A stretch of 7,451 nucleotides of DNA from Desulfohalobiaceae bacterium (GCA_021737525.1 JAIPDU010000074.1:1-7451), one strand, 5' to 3'; shown: positions 1 through 6,178, counted from the stretch's first letter. Made by a program: numbers and translations. Notes: generated by a model not told the origin, from the sequence alone.

Positions 1-56
1 GGACGTCGGATGTCGGACGTCGGACGTCGGACGTCGGATGTCGGACGTCGGATGTC
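1..56. repeat. Heptanucleotide tandem repeat (GGAYGTC)x8
   Basis: Eight head-to-tail 7-bp units run from the window edge. They are identical except at the fourth base, which reads C,T,C,C,C,T,C,T. Each C-type unit contains the palindrome GACGTC, and the C/T variation falls on a CpG. The array may extend left of the window. Immediately downstream are degraded look-alikes (GGTCA, GGAGTCA, about 57-69). No reading frame through the array is closed by a stop inside it, so it could be the tail of an upstream gene (frame 1 would stop at 82-84), but nothing else supports coding. Function unknown; it resembles the short tandemly repeated heptamers known from intergenic DNA of some bacteria such as cyanobacteria. 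Confidence 0.9.
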
Positions 57-90
57 GGTCAGGAGTCAGCGCGGCCCCGGATGACGGCAC

Positions 91-120
91 TTGTCCTGGC
101 AGAGCCTTATGTGCTAGAAG
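91..120 (+). promoter_or_regulatory. Weak candidate sigma-70 promoter for ppsA
   Basis: TTGTCC (91-96) and TAGAAG (115-120) each match four of six consensus bases and are separated by 18 bp. Transcription would start near 127, giving a leader of about 60 nt before the ppsA ATG. This is the best pair I found by eye in the 130-bp leader, but matches this weak occur by chance in GC-rich DNA. The true promoter could lie upstream of the window. Confidence 0.2.
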
Positions 121-139
121 AAAGGGACATTTACAGAAA

Positions 140-169
140 GGCCGCTCTGTTCCAGGAACGAATCCGGCC
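140..169 (+). promoter_or_regulatory. Nested inverted repeat just upstream of the ppsA ribosome binding site
   Basis: Outer arms GGCCG (140-144) and CGGCC (165-169) flank a perfect inner inverted repeat GTTCC-A-GGAAC (149-159). The spacers between arms are nearly symmetric (4 and 5 nt). As DNA it looks like a dimeric-regulator operator. As RNA it could fold into a 5-bp stem, an internal loop and a 3-bp stem with a 5-nt loop, ending five bases before the Shine-Dalgarno. I do not recognise it as the site of a known regulator. It lacks a U-tract, so it is not an intrinsic terminator. Confidence 0.35.
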
Positions 170-173
170 AAGG

Positions 174-180
174 AAGGAGG
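174..180 (+). promoter_or_regulatory. Ribosome binding site of ppsA
   Basis: AAGGAGG, a near-perfect Shine-Dalgarno, lies six bases before the ATG at 187. It fixes the start of the PEP synthase-like gene, whose first 25-30 residues are low-complexity and could not by themselves decide the start. Confidence 0.85.
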
Positions 181-186
181 GAGTCC

Positions 187-3100
187 ATGTCTGCGAGCGA
201 ATCGGACAAGAACACCCCGCAAGCATCCGGCGGGGATTCCGGACAGGGACGCGGAGCACGGCGTTCCCCGGAGGAGATCCGCAGTCAGCTGATCCTCACC
301 GGCGCCGATATATTCGCTCTCGGCGAGGAGGGCGAGCTGTTGGTGGGAGGAAAGAATTACAATACAGCCCTTATCAGCGAGCTGGAAGATATCCGCGCCC
401 CCCAGTTCCGAGCCATATCCGCATCCGCCTTCCATAAGCTTCTGGACGAGACACGGGTCAACGCCAGCCTGATCCGCAATCTCGTGGAACAGGAATACAA
501 TGATACGGACTGGAGCGGTATCGACGCAAATGCCGATCCGGAATTCCTGGGACACTTCGTGCGCAGGATCGCGGCCAAGGTGCGCGAGAGCCAGGCCCAG
601 TACGGCCGGGAGAGCCTGATCCCGCTGCGGAAGTTCATCAATAACGTGGTTGAGGGCTTCGCCCTTTCCCCGGAGGGGATCGACCAGCTGCGCAAGCGCT
701 CCGTCCTGGTCCAGGTGGCCATCCTTTGCGTGGATCTGCCCCGGGATGTCCGGGAGGCGGTGGCGGAGGCGTACGACAATATCTGCAAGGAGGCCGGCCG
801 GGACAATGTCCCGGTTGCGGTCCGCTCCTCCGCCGCGGGCGAGGACAGCCGCAAGAAGGCCTTTGCCGGGCTGCAGGACACCTATTTGAATATCATGAGC
901 GAGAAGGAGTGTGTGGAGGCCTATCAGTGGAACTGCGCCTCGGCGTACAATCTGCGCTCCATGACCTACCGCCGCGAGGCTATCCTGGACGCGGTCTCCC
1001 GGGCGGAGAATACAGGGGACGATTCCATCGCCGAGGAGGCCAAGCAGGAGTGGGCCATCGAGAACACCTCCCTGTCCGTGTGCATCATGCGCATGATCAA
1101 TCCGGTGATCTCCGGAACGGCCTTCAGCGCGGACACGGCCACGGGCTGCCGGGGCACGGACCGCAACGACCTGGTCTCCATGGACGCCAGCTACGGGCTG
1201 GGCGAGGCCGTTGTCTCCGGGACGGTCACCCCGGACAAGTTCTACGTCTATAAGCGGGACGACGGCAACGAGGTGGTCATCCGCCAGATGGGCTGCAAGG
1301 ACAAGAAGATCGTGTACGAGGAGGACCGTAGCGGGACCAAGATCGTGCCCGTGTCCGAGGACGACATGTACCGCTGGTCCCTGTCCCTGGCCCAGGCCGA
1401 GGAGGTGGCCAAGGGCGTTCGCGCCATCAGCGAGGCGTACAACGGGATCATCATGGACACCGAGTTCTGCATCGACCAGTGGGACCGGCTCTGGTTCGTG
1501 CAGGCCCGGCCGGAGACACGGTGGAATGTGGAGTTCGAGAAGCACCCCCATACCATTTTCATGCGCCGCCAGGAGGTGGACCCCGCCTATCTGCAGCACG
1601 CCGAGGTCCTTCTGGAGGGCAACGGCGCCTCCAGGGGGGCGGGCAGCGGACGCGTGCGCTTTCTGCGCTCGGCCCTGGAGCTGAACAAGATCAACAAGGG
1701 CGATATTCTGGCCGCGGAGCGGACGGACCCGGACATGGTCCCGGGGATGCGCATCGCCTCCGCGGTCCTGGCCAGCGCCGGGGGGGACACGAGCCATGCG
1801 GCGATCACCTCGCGCGAGCTGGGGATCCCTTCGGTGATCGGGATCAACCGGGTGGAGCTCTTGCGGGCCCTGGACGGACAGATGGTCACCGTGGACGGCT
1901 CCCGGGGCCAGGTCTTCAAGGGCGAGCTGCCCATGATCGAGAAGGGCGGCGAGGTGGACGTGAGCCAGCTTCCGGCCACCCGGACCAAGGTGGGCCTGAT
2001 CCTGGCGGACGTGGGACAGGCCATGTTCCTCTCCCGCCTGCGCCAGGTGCCCGACTTCGAGGTGGGGCTTTTGCGCGCGGAGTTCATGCTGGGCAATATC
2101 GGGGTCCATCCCCTGGCCCTGGACGCCTACGACCAGGGGGAGCTGCAGGCCAAGGTGGAGGAGAAGTTGGCCGAGCTGGAGAACCAGCTGACAAAAATCG
2201 TCAAGGATCAGCTCGATTCCGGCATCCTGACCTTCGATCTCAATCTGCGGAAATACGTGGGCATCCTGACCGGCCTGGGGGCAGAGATCGAGAAGCTCAG
2301 CGAGCGGGTAAGCGCCCGGGGCACGGAGGAGGTCCTGGCCCTGCAGCGGCGCATCCGCGAGCTGGACGCTCAGCTGGACCGCTATCTGGAGCGGGCCACC
2401 CACGTCCTGGACGTGATCAAGACCTCAACGGACCTCAGGGAGCATGTCAGCCAGGTCATGGGCTATGCGGAACGGCTCTTGCAGCTTTCGCAGGCGGATC
2501 CGGAAGCCCGGCGGGAGCGGGAAGAGATACAGGAGCGGATCACCTCCCGTGTGGAGGAGATCAAGGACGATCCCGAGGTGCGGCAGGTCTTGGACCGGAT
2601 CCAGAAAATGCGCGACGACGTGGCCCAGAAAGTGGGGCTGTCCCGGACCATGGAGGACCTCCGGGCCATGCCGGAGAAGATCCGGCAGCACATCCGCTCC
2701 CGGGGGTACCGCACCGGCAAGGAGCTCTACGTGCAGACCCTGGCCCAGAGTCTGGCCATGTTCGCCTTGGCCTTCTACGGCAAGGAGATCATCTACCGCA
2801 CCACGGACTACAAGAGCAACGAGTACCGCAACTTGACCGGCGGGATGCTCTTCGAGGACGAGGAAGACAATCCCATGATGGGCTACCGCGGCGTATCCCG
2901 GGACATGCACGACTGGGAGCTGGAGGCCTTCAAGCTGGCCAGGGGCGTCTTTGGCGGCAGGAACCTTTCCATCATGCTCCCCTTCGTGCGCACCCTGGAA
3001 GAGGCCCGCAGCATGAAGCGCTACATGGAGCGGGTGCACAACCTGCGCAGCGGGGAGGACGGGCTGAAGATCATCCTCATGTCCGAGATCCCCAGCAACG

Positions 3101-3792
3101 CCATTCTGGCCAAGCAGTTCATCCAGGAGTTCGACGGCTTCTCCATCGGCTCCAACGACATGACCCAGCTCGTGCTGGGCACGGACCGGGACAACGCCAG
3201 GCTGCGCCATGTGTACGACGAGGAGGACCCCGCGGTGGTCTGGGCCATCCTGGTGACCATCTTCACCGGGCAGAAGTACGGCAAGAAAGTGGGCTTCTGC
3301 GGCCAGGGCGTGTCCAACAGCACCATCATCAGGGGGCTGGTCTGTATCGCGGGGATTATCTCCGCTTCCGTGGTTGCGGATACCTACCCCCAGACCAAGT
3401 ACGCGGTCAGCGAGCTGGAAGCGGAAGAGATCCCGGTTAGCCAGCTGGGGGACTGGCTCAAAAGGCAATATTTCGACAGGCTCTGCCAGCGATTGAAGCG
3501 GGAGAACTACGGGCACATCCTGCGCCGGGATACCACGGCCGAGGATGTTCATGCCTGGTACGAGGGCGAGATGAACCGCTTGCACGAGCAGATCCACAAT
3601 TATATGGGCACGAGCAGGGAGGACTTCTACCGCCAGGAGCTGAACCATCTTCGATTCACCCTGCATAAACCGGTGCTCTACGCCAACTGGGACTGGCGGG
3701 GAACTGTCGAGGACGCGCTGCATCAGGCGGGATTCTCCTCCTTTGAGGAACAACAGCAGGCCATGGAGCGGCTGCAGGAGAAGCAACCCTGA
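187..3792 (+). CDS. ppsA: Phosphoenolpyruvate synthase (pyruvate, water dikinase), enlarged form
   Basis: Predicted to convert pyruvate, ATP and water to PEP, AMP and phosphate in the cytoplasm, the gluconeogenic entry step for cells living on lactate, pyruvate or C2 compounds. The N-terminal ATP-grasp half carries GGKN (55-57 region), VAVRSSAAGED (210-220), SYGLGEAVVSG (335-345) and FVQARPET (437-444). The swivelling phosphohistidine domain has GGDTSHAAITSRELGIP with catalytic His537. The PEP/pyruvate TIM barrel has GLLRAEF (627-633), TDYKSNEY (873-880), SEIPSNA (966-972), GSNDMTQ (988-994) and the catalytic-acid motif GFCGQG with Cys1038. These match E. coli PpsA motifs in order. E. coli PpsA is about 792 residues; this one is 1201. 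Most of the excess is a Glu/Lys/Arg-rich predicted coiled coil (about 655-838) inserted early in the barrel, plus a C-terminal extension (about 1079-1201) without a recognised domain. Residues 1-35 look disordered. The maturation protease gene follows after 45 nt. Pyruvate phosphate dikinase is less likely: the barrel motifs are of the PpsA type. Catalytic class is confident; exact substrate preference is inferred. Confidence 0.9.
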   Translation: MSASESDKNTPQASGGDSGQGRGARRSPEEIRSQLILTGADIFALGEEGELLVGGKNYNTALISELEDIRAPQFRAISASAFHKLLDETRVNASLIRNLVEQEYNDTDWSGIDANADPEFLGHFVRRIAAKVRESQAQYGRESLIPLRKFINNVVEGFALSPEGIDQLRKRSVLVQVAILCVDLPRDVREAVAEAYDNICKEAGRDNVPVAVRSSAAGEDSRKKAFAGLQDTYLNIMSEKECVEAYQWNCASAYNLRSMTYRREAILDAVSRAENTGDDSIAEEAKQEWAIENTSLSVCIMRMINPVISGTAFSADTATGCRGTDRNDLVSMDASYGLGEAVVSGTVTPDKFYVYKRDDGNEVVIRQMGCKDKKIVYEEDRSGTKIVPVSEDDMYRWSLSLAQAEEVAKGVRAISEAYNGIIMDTEFCIDQWDRLWFVQARPETRWNVEFEKHPHTIFMRRQEVDPAYLQHAEVLLEGNGASRGAGSGRVRFLRSALELNKINKGDILAAERTDPDMVPGMRIASAVLASAGGDTSHAAITSRELGIPSVIGINRVELLRALDGQMVTVDGSRGQVFKGELPMIEKGGEVDVSQLPATRTKVGLILADVGQAMFLSRLRQVPDFEVGLLRAEFMLGNIGVHPLALDAYDQGELQAKVEEKLAELENQLTKIVKDQLDSGILTFDLNLRKYVGILTGLGAEIEKLSERVSARGTEEVLALQRRIRELDAQLDRYLERATHVLDVIKTSTDLREHVSQVMGYAERLLQLSQADPEARREREEIQERITSRVEEIKDDPEVRQVLDRIQKMRDDVAQKVGLSRTMEDLRAMPEKIRQHIRSRGYRTGKELYVQTLAQSLAMFALAFYGKEIIYRTTDYKSNEYRNLTGGMLFEDEEDNPMMGYRGVSRDMHDWELEAFKLARGVFGGRNLSIMLPFVRTLEEARSMKRYMERVHNLRSGEDGLKIILMSEIPSNAILAKQFIQEFDGFSIGSNDMTQLVLGTDRDNARLRHVYDEEDPAVVWAILVTIFTGQKYGKKVGFCGQGVSNSTIIRGLVCIAGIISASVVADTYPQTKYAVSELEAEEIPVSQLGDWLKRQYFDRLCQRLKRENYGHILRRDTTAEDVHAWYEGEMNRLHEQIHNYMGTSREDFYRQELNHLRFTLHKPVLYANWDWRGTVEDALHQAGFSSFEEQQQAMERLQEKQP

Positions 3793-3817
3793 GTCGGGTA
3801 GCTTTGGAAATGGAGAG

Positions 3818-3841
3818 ATGGAAAAAGCGGTGGTTTTATGA
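3818..3841 (+). other. Seven-codon reading frame overlapping the protease start (possible leader)
   Basis: ATG at 3818 opens the frame MEKAVVL and stops with TGA at 3839-3841, sharing the ATGA overlap with the ATG at 3838. GGAG (3812-3815) lies only two bases before the ATG, which is closer than usual. The overlap geometry is typical of translational coupling. The peptide is too short to distinguish from chance, and its likeness to the N-terminus of maturation proteases may be coincidence. Confidence 0.2.
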
Positions 3842-4335
3842 GCCCTCGTGTCATGGTATTGGGTCTGGGCAACGTCCTCAATAGCGACGACGGCCTGGGC
3901 TTCTACGCCGTCAGGGACCTGGCCCGGGAAGAATGGCCCGCGGATGTGAGCTTCGTGCACAGAACGGAATTCGAGTGGAGTCCTTTGTTCTTTCAGGACT
4001 GTCAGGGATTGTTGCTTTTGGATACGGTCTGTCGAGGCAACGAGGCCGGAACGGTGTACGCTTACGACCAGGATGAGCTCCAGCGCCACAGGGACTGTCT
4101 GCGGAGTCCGTTGATCCTGGATGCCATCGCCTTCTCCTCGGTTTTCGGCGAGGAGCTCTGTGCGGAATTTGTGGGGATGGAGCCTGGCTGCCGGCAATGC
4201 CGGATCCGCCTTACTCCGGCGGTGAGCTCGCTGTACATGGAATTTTTGCAAACCGCGCGGGGCAGGATCCACAATTTGCTGGACAGGGTCGGTTCTCCCG
4301 CTTTTGATGAATCCGCTCAGGATGCGATACTCTAG
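3838..4335 (+). CDS. Hydrogenase maturation protease family protein (HybD/HycI-like, peptidase M52)
   Basis: Known members cleave the C-terminal tail of the [NiFe]-hydrogenase large subunit after nickel insertion, using the bound nickel for recognition. The protein is 165 residues, usual for the family. It has the N-terminal strand and loop VMVLGLGNVLNSDDGLG (5-21), in which Asp18 aligns with the first metal ligand (Glu in HybD, Asp in HycI). LLLLDTV (58-64) supplies the second ligand, Asp62. The third ligand is normally a His in an S-L-H-G-type motif about 30 residues later. Here the aligned stretch reads CLRSPLILDAIAF (87-99), with Arg89 at the expected His; the nearest His is His84. The VGMEPG (112-117) strand typical of the family is present, followed by an unusual CRQC (118-121). 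No hydrogenase structural gene lies in the window. The start is ATG 3838 after GCGGTGG; no better upstream start exists. The family is confident, but activity and substrate are not, given the ligand change. Confidence 0.8.
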   Translation: MSPRVMVLGLGNVLNSDDGLGFYAVRDLAREEWPADVSFVHRTEFEWSPLFFQDCQGLLLLDTVCRGNEAGTVYAYDQDELQRHRDCLRSPLILDAIAFSSVFGEELCAEFVGMEPGCRQCRIRLTPAVSSLYMEFLQTARGRIHNLLDRVGSPAFDESAQDAIL

Positions 4336-4348
4336 CCAGTCCGATGAT

Positions 4349-4353
4349 GGGGA
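4349..4353 (+). promoter_or_regulatory. Ribosome binding site deciding the pcm start
   Basis: GGGGA lies five bases before the ATG at 4359. The in-frame ATGs at 4344 and 4347 have no purine-rich sequence at a suitable distance (CCAGTCC precedes them), so 4359 is preferred. The choice changes the protein by only five residues. Confidence 0.5.
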
Positions 4354-4358
4354 TCTCA

Positions 4359-5015
4359 ATGGCTCGCGAGGCGGCATCCGTGGATCAGAAGTTTCGGCGC
4401 AGGGCCATGGTCCGGGAGCAGCTGCGGGCCAAGGGGATCGAGGACGAGGCAGTGCTGGACGCCATGGGAAGGGTCAAGCGGCACGAATTCGTGCAGGAAG
4501 CCCTCCAGGCCCAGGCCTATAGCGACAATGCCCTGCCCATCGGCTACGGTCAGACCATTTCGCAGCCCTTTGTCGTGGCCAAGATGAGCTCCCTGCTCCG
4601 GGTGGAGCCGGGCATGCGCGTGCTGGAAATCGGAACGGGGTCCGGGTATCAGGCGGCTGTCCTGGCGGAAATGGGGGCCGAAGTTTTCAGTGTGGAGCGG
4701 ATCAAGCCCCTGTATCACGACGCACTCAAGCGCCTGAACGCCATGCGCTACTTTGGGGTCAAGCTCCGGCTAGCCGCGGGTGTCCTGGGATGGCCCGAGG
4801 AAGCCCCCTTTGACCGGATCCTGGTTACCGCCGGCGGGGAGGAGCTGCCCCGCTCCCTGTTGGACCAGCTCGGCGAGGAGGGATTGATGCTCCTGCCCCT
4901 GAAGGTGCCCGGCGGGGGACAGCGACTGTTCCGGCTGCAGCGCAGGGGGGACCGGATCGGTAAGCAGGACGTGGGGGAGGCCCATTTTGTGCCATTGGTC
5001 GAGGAACAGGCCTGA
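4359..5015 (+). CDS. pcm: Protein-L-isoaspartate(D-aspartate) O-methyltransferase
   Basis: Transfers a methyl group from S-adenosylmethionine to L-isoaspartyl and D-aspartyl residues in aged proteins, starting their repair; cytoplasmic. From the start at 4359 the protein has 218 residues (family about 205-220). It shows the enzyme-specific motif GYGQTISQP (62-70) with catalytic Ser68, the SAM-binding motif VLEIGTGSGYQ (88-98), the acidic ribose-binding position in SVER (Glu113), PFDRILVTAG (150-159), and a C-terminal FVPLV (210-214) as in E. coli Pcm. One departure: the usual GDG before GW, whose Asp contacts the SAM adenine, reads A139-A140-G141 here, followed by VLGW (142-145). The neighbouring motifs are intact, so the enzyme is probably functional but may bind cofactor differently. 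A longer start at 4344 would add MMGIS. The gene follows the protease after 23 nt, and its 3' end carries the start of the lytic transglycosylase gene. Confidence 0.93.
   Translation: MAREAASVDQKFRRRAMVREQLRAKGIEDEAVLDAMGRVKRHEFVQEALQAQAYSDNALPIGYGQTISQPFVVAKMSSLLRVEPGMRVLEIGTGSGYQAAVLAEMGAEVFSVERIKPLYHDALKRLNAMRYFGVKLRLAAGVLGWPEEAPFDRILVTAGGEELPRSLLDQLGEEGLMLLPLKVPGGGQRLFRLQRRGDRIGKQDVGEAHFVPLVEEQA
4973..4980 (+). promoter_or_regulatory. Ribosome binding site for the lytic transglycosylase, inside pcm
   Basis: GGGGGAGG within the last codons of pcm lies six bases before the TTG at 4987. No in-frame ATG or GTG stands between here and the signal-peptide hydrophobic core, so this site supports the TTG start. 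Confidence 0.55.
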
Positions 5016-5595
5016 ACCGGGACTGGCGAAGCTGGCTTGCTTAGCGCTGGCTGCGCTTGTGCTGTCCGTTTTCGCCCTGGGCCAGGCCGTCCAGGCGGAG
5101 GGGCTGTTCTACTACAAGGACGAGAACGGGGTCATGCATGTAACCGACACTCCGGACTCCAAAAAATACAAGCCCTTTTGCGTCTTCGGGGACAAACGCT
5201 ATTCGCGCAAGGAGCTGGAATGGCTGGTCCGCAAGTACGGGGCTCGCTACGGAGTGGATCCGAATCTGGGAGTTGCCGTGCTCAAGGCGGAGTCCGACTT
5301 TCAGCGGGGAGCGGAGTCCTCATCCGGGGCGCAGGGCCTGATGCAGATCATGCCTGTCACCCAGAAGGACCTCGGGGTGAAGGACCCCTTCGATCCCGAG
5401 GACAATATAGCCGCCGGAGTGCGGTATCTGGGGTGGCTGCTGGAGAAATACGACCGAGTCAGGCTGGCTGTCGCCGCGTACAACGCCGGACCGGGAATTG
5501 TGGATCAATACGGTGGAATTCCCCCCTATCAGGAAACGAAGGAATATGTCGAGCGGGTCATCTCTTTCTACAGCCGTTTCCAGAACCAAGAGTAG
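4987..5595 (+). CDS. Secreted lytic transglycosylase (DUF4124 + SLT domains)
   Basis: Predicted to cleave the MurNAc-GlcNAc bond of peptidoglycan with formation of 1,6-anhydro-MurNAc in the periplasm. The 202-residue product starts with a signal peptide: basic n-region (Arg6, Arg8, Lys15), hydrophobic core about 16-33, and a likely signal peptidase I site after VQA (35-37). No convincing lipobox is present; Cys18 is preceded by K-L-A. A DUF4124-type segment follows (about 39-64, YYKDENGVMHVTDTP). The SLT domain (about 75-195) contains the catalytic Glu102 in KAES, GAQGLMQIMP (114-123), AAYNAGPG (163-170) and the C-terminal IPPYQETKEYV (178-188), as in Slt70/MltC-type family 1 enzymes. Translation appears to start at TTG 4987, overlapping pcm by 29 nt in another frame. 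The stop is one base before pgsA. It may act in general wall turnover, or in making room for an envelope machine such as the pilus; the PilT genes nearby make the latter worth considering but do not prove it. Confidence 0.88.
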   Translation: MCHWSRNRPEPGLAKLACLALAALVLSVFALGQAVQAEGLFYYKDENGVMHVTDTPDSKKYKPFCVFGDKRYSRKELEWLVRKYGARYGVDPNLGVAVLKAESDFQRGAESSSGAQGLMQIMPVTQKDLGVKDPFDPEDNIAAGVRYLGWLLEKYDRVRLAVAAYNAGPGIVDQYGGIPPYQETKEYVERVISFYSRFQNQE

Positions 5596-5596
5596 G

Positions 5597-6160
5597 ATGT
5601 TCAATCTGGCGAACAACCTCACCCTGATCAGGATTTTAACCATTCCTGTTTTTGTCCTCCTGCTCTATTTTCCCGCCAGGATAACCTGCCTGTTGGCCGC
5701 CGTGATCTTTGTAGCCGCCACAGTCACGGATTTTTTTGACGGTCTTTTGGCCAGGCGCTACAATATGGAAAGCAATATGGGCAAGCTGCTTGACCCCCTG
5801 GCGGACAAGCTGCTTGTCGTCGCCGCGCTGATCATGCTCACTTCCCTGCAGTGGCTCGCGGCCTGGATCGTCATCCTCATCATCTCCAGGGAGCTGATGG
5901 TGACCGGAGTCCGTTCCATGGCCGCGGAGCGGGGCATGGTGATCTCCGCGGACATTTTCGGCAAATTCAAGACCGTGCTCCAGGATGTGGCCATTGTGCC
6001 TCTGGTGCTGCATTACTCCTGGCTGGGTTTTGATCCTCGGCCCTGGGGCGAGGGGCTCATGCTCGCCGCCCTGATTGTCACTCTGCTGTCCGGGGGGAAC
6101 TATGTGTGGAAGTTCGCCCGTTCCCTGGGGCAGGAGGAGGAAACCTCAGCCAACCATTGA
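5597..6160 (+). CDS. pgsA: CDP-diacylglycerol--glycerol-3-phosphate 3-phosphatidyltransferase
   Basis: Integral inner-membrane enzyme that makes phosphatidylglycerophosphate from CDP-diacylglycerol and glycerol-3-phosphate, the committed step to phosphatidylglycerol and cardiolipin. The 187-residue protein (E. coli PgsA about 182) contains a perfect CDP-alcohol phosphotransferase signature D-x2-DG-x2-AR-x8-G-x3-D-x3-D: Asp45, Asp48, Gly49, Ala52, Arg53, Gly62, Asp66, Asp70. Several hydrophobic segments are visible, about 8-25, 30-44, 72-97, 128-142 and 154-168. The N-terminus NLANNLTLIRI matches the family's usual NIPNxLTLxRI opening. That supports ATG 5597 over an in-frame start about 100 nt upstream, which would lie deep inside the transglycosylase gene. 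Only one base separates it from that gene's stop, so translation is probably coupled. The signature is shared with phosphatidylserine synthase and related enzymes, but length and N-terminus favour PgsA. Confidence 0.93.
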   Translation: MFNLANNLTLIRILTIPVFVLLLYFPARITCLLAAVIFVAATVTDFFDGLLARRYNMESNMGKLLDPLADKLLVVAALIMLTSLQWLAAWIVILIISRELMVTGVRSMAAERGMVISADIFGKFKTVLQDVAIVPLVLHYSWLGFDPRPWGEGLMLAALIVTLLSGGNYVWKFARSLGQEEETSANH

Positions 6161-6166
6161 CGGAAC

Positions 6167-6171
6167 GGGGA
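6167..6171 (+). promoter_or_regulatory. Ribosome binding site deciding the pilT start
   Basis: GGGGA sits seven bases before ATG 6179, but only one base before the alternative in-frame TTG at 6173. This favours the ATG. Confidence 0.5.
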
Positions 6172-6178
6172 CTTGGCT

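Noticed and set aside
1..56. CRISPR array
   Set aside because: The units are 7 bp and directly adjacent with no spacers, so this is a simple tandem repeat.
97..115. A sigma-54-like CTGGCA...TGCT before ppsA
   Set aside because: The GG (98-99) and GC (113-114) are separated by 13 bases rather than the required 10.
38..437. Two short + strand frames crossing the leader and the start of ppsA
   Set aside because: Both are Arg/Pro-rich and overlap the ppsA start in other frames, with no ribosome binding site or recognisable content.
1479..3440. A 653-codon + strand frame inside ppsA
   Set aside because: It is Gly/Ala/Arg/Pro-rich with no motif, and lies in the wrong frame across the strongly conserved PEP synthase motifs; a GC-driven shadow.
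3793..3837. Intergenic gap after ppsA considered as a terminator
   Set aside because: No GC-rich stem followed by a T-run is present; the TTTT at 3834-3837 has no preceding hairpin.
2425..4377. A 650-codon open frame on the minus strand, antisense to the 3' part of ppsA and all of the protease gene
   Set aside because: It mirrors well-supported genes in GC-rich DNA, has no recognisable motif, and is Leu/Gly/Val/His-rich as expected for an antisense shadow.
5498..5596. A longer PgsA start about 100 nt upstream of 5597
   Set aside because: The added residues lie over the conserved end of the transglycosylase and are not membrane- or family-like; ATG 5597 gives the canonical PgsA N-terminus.
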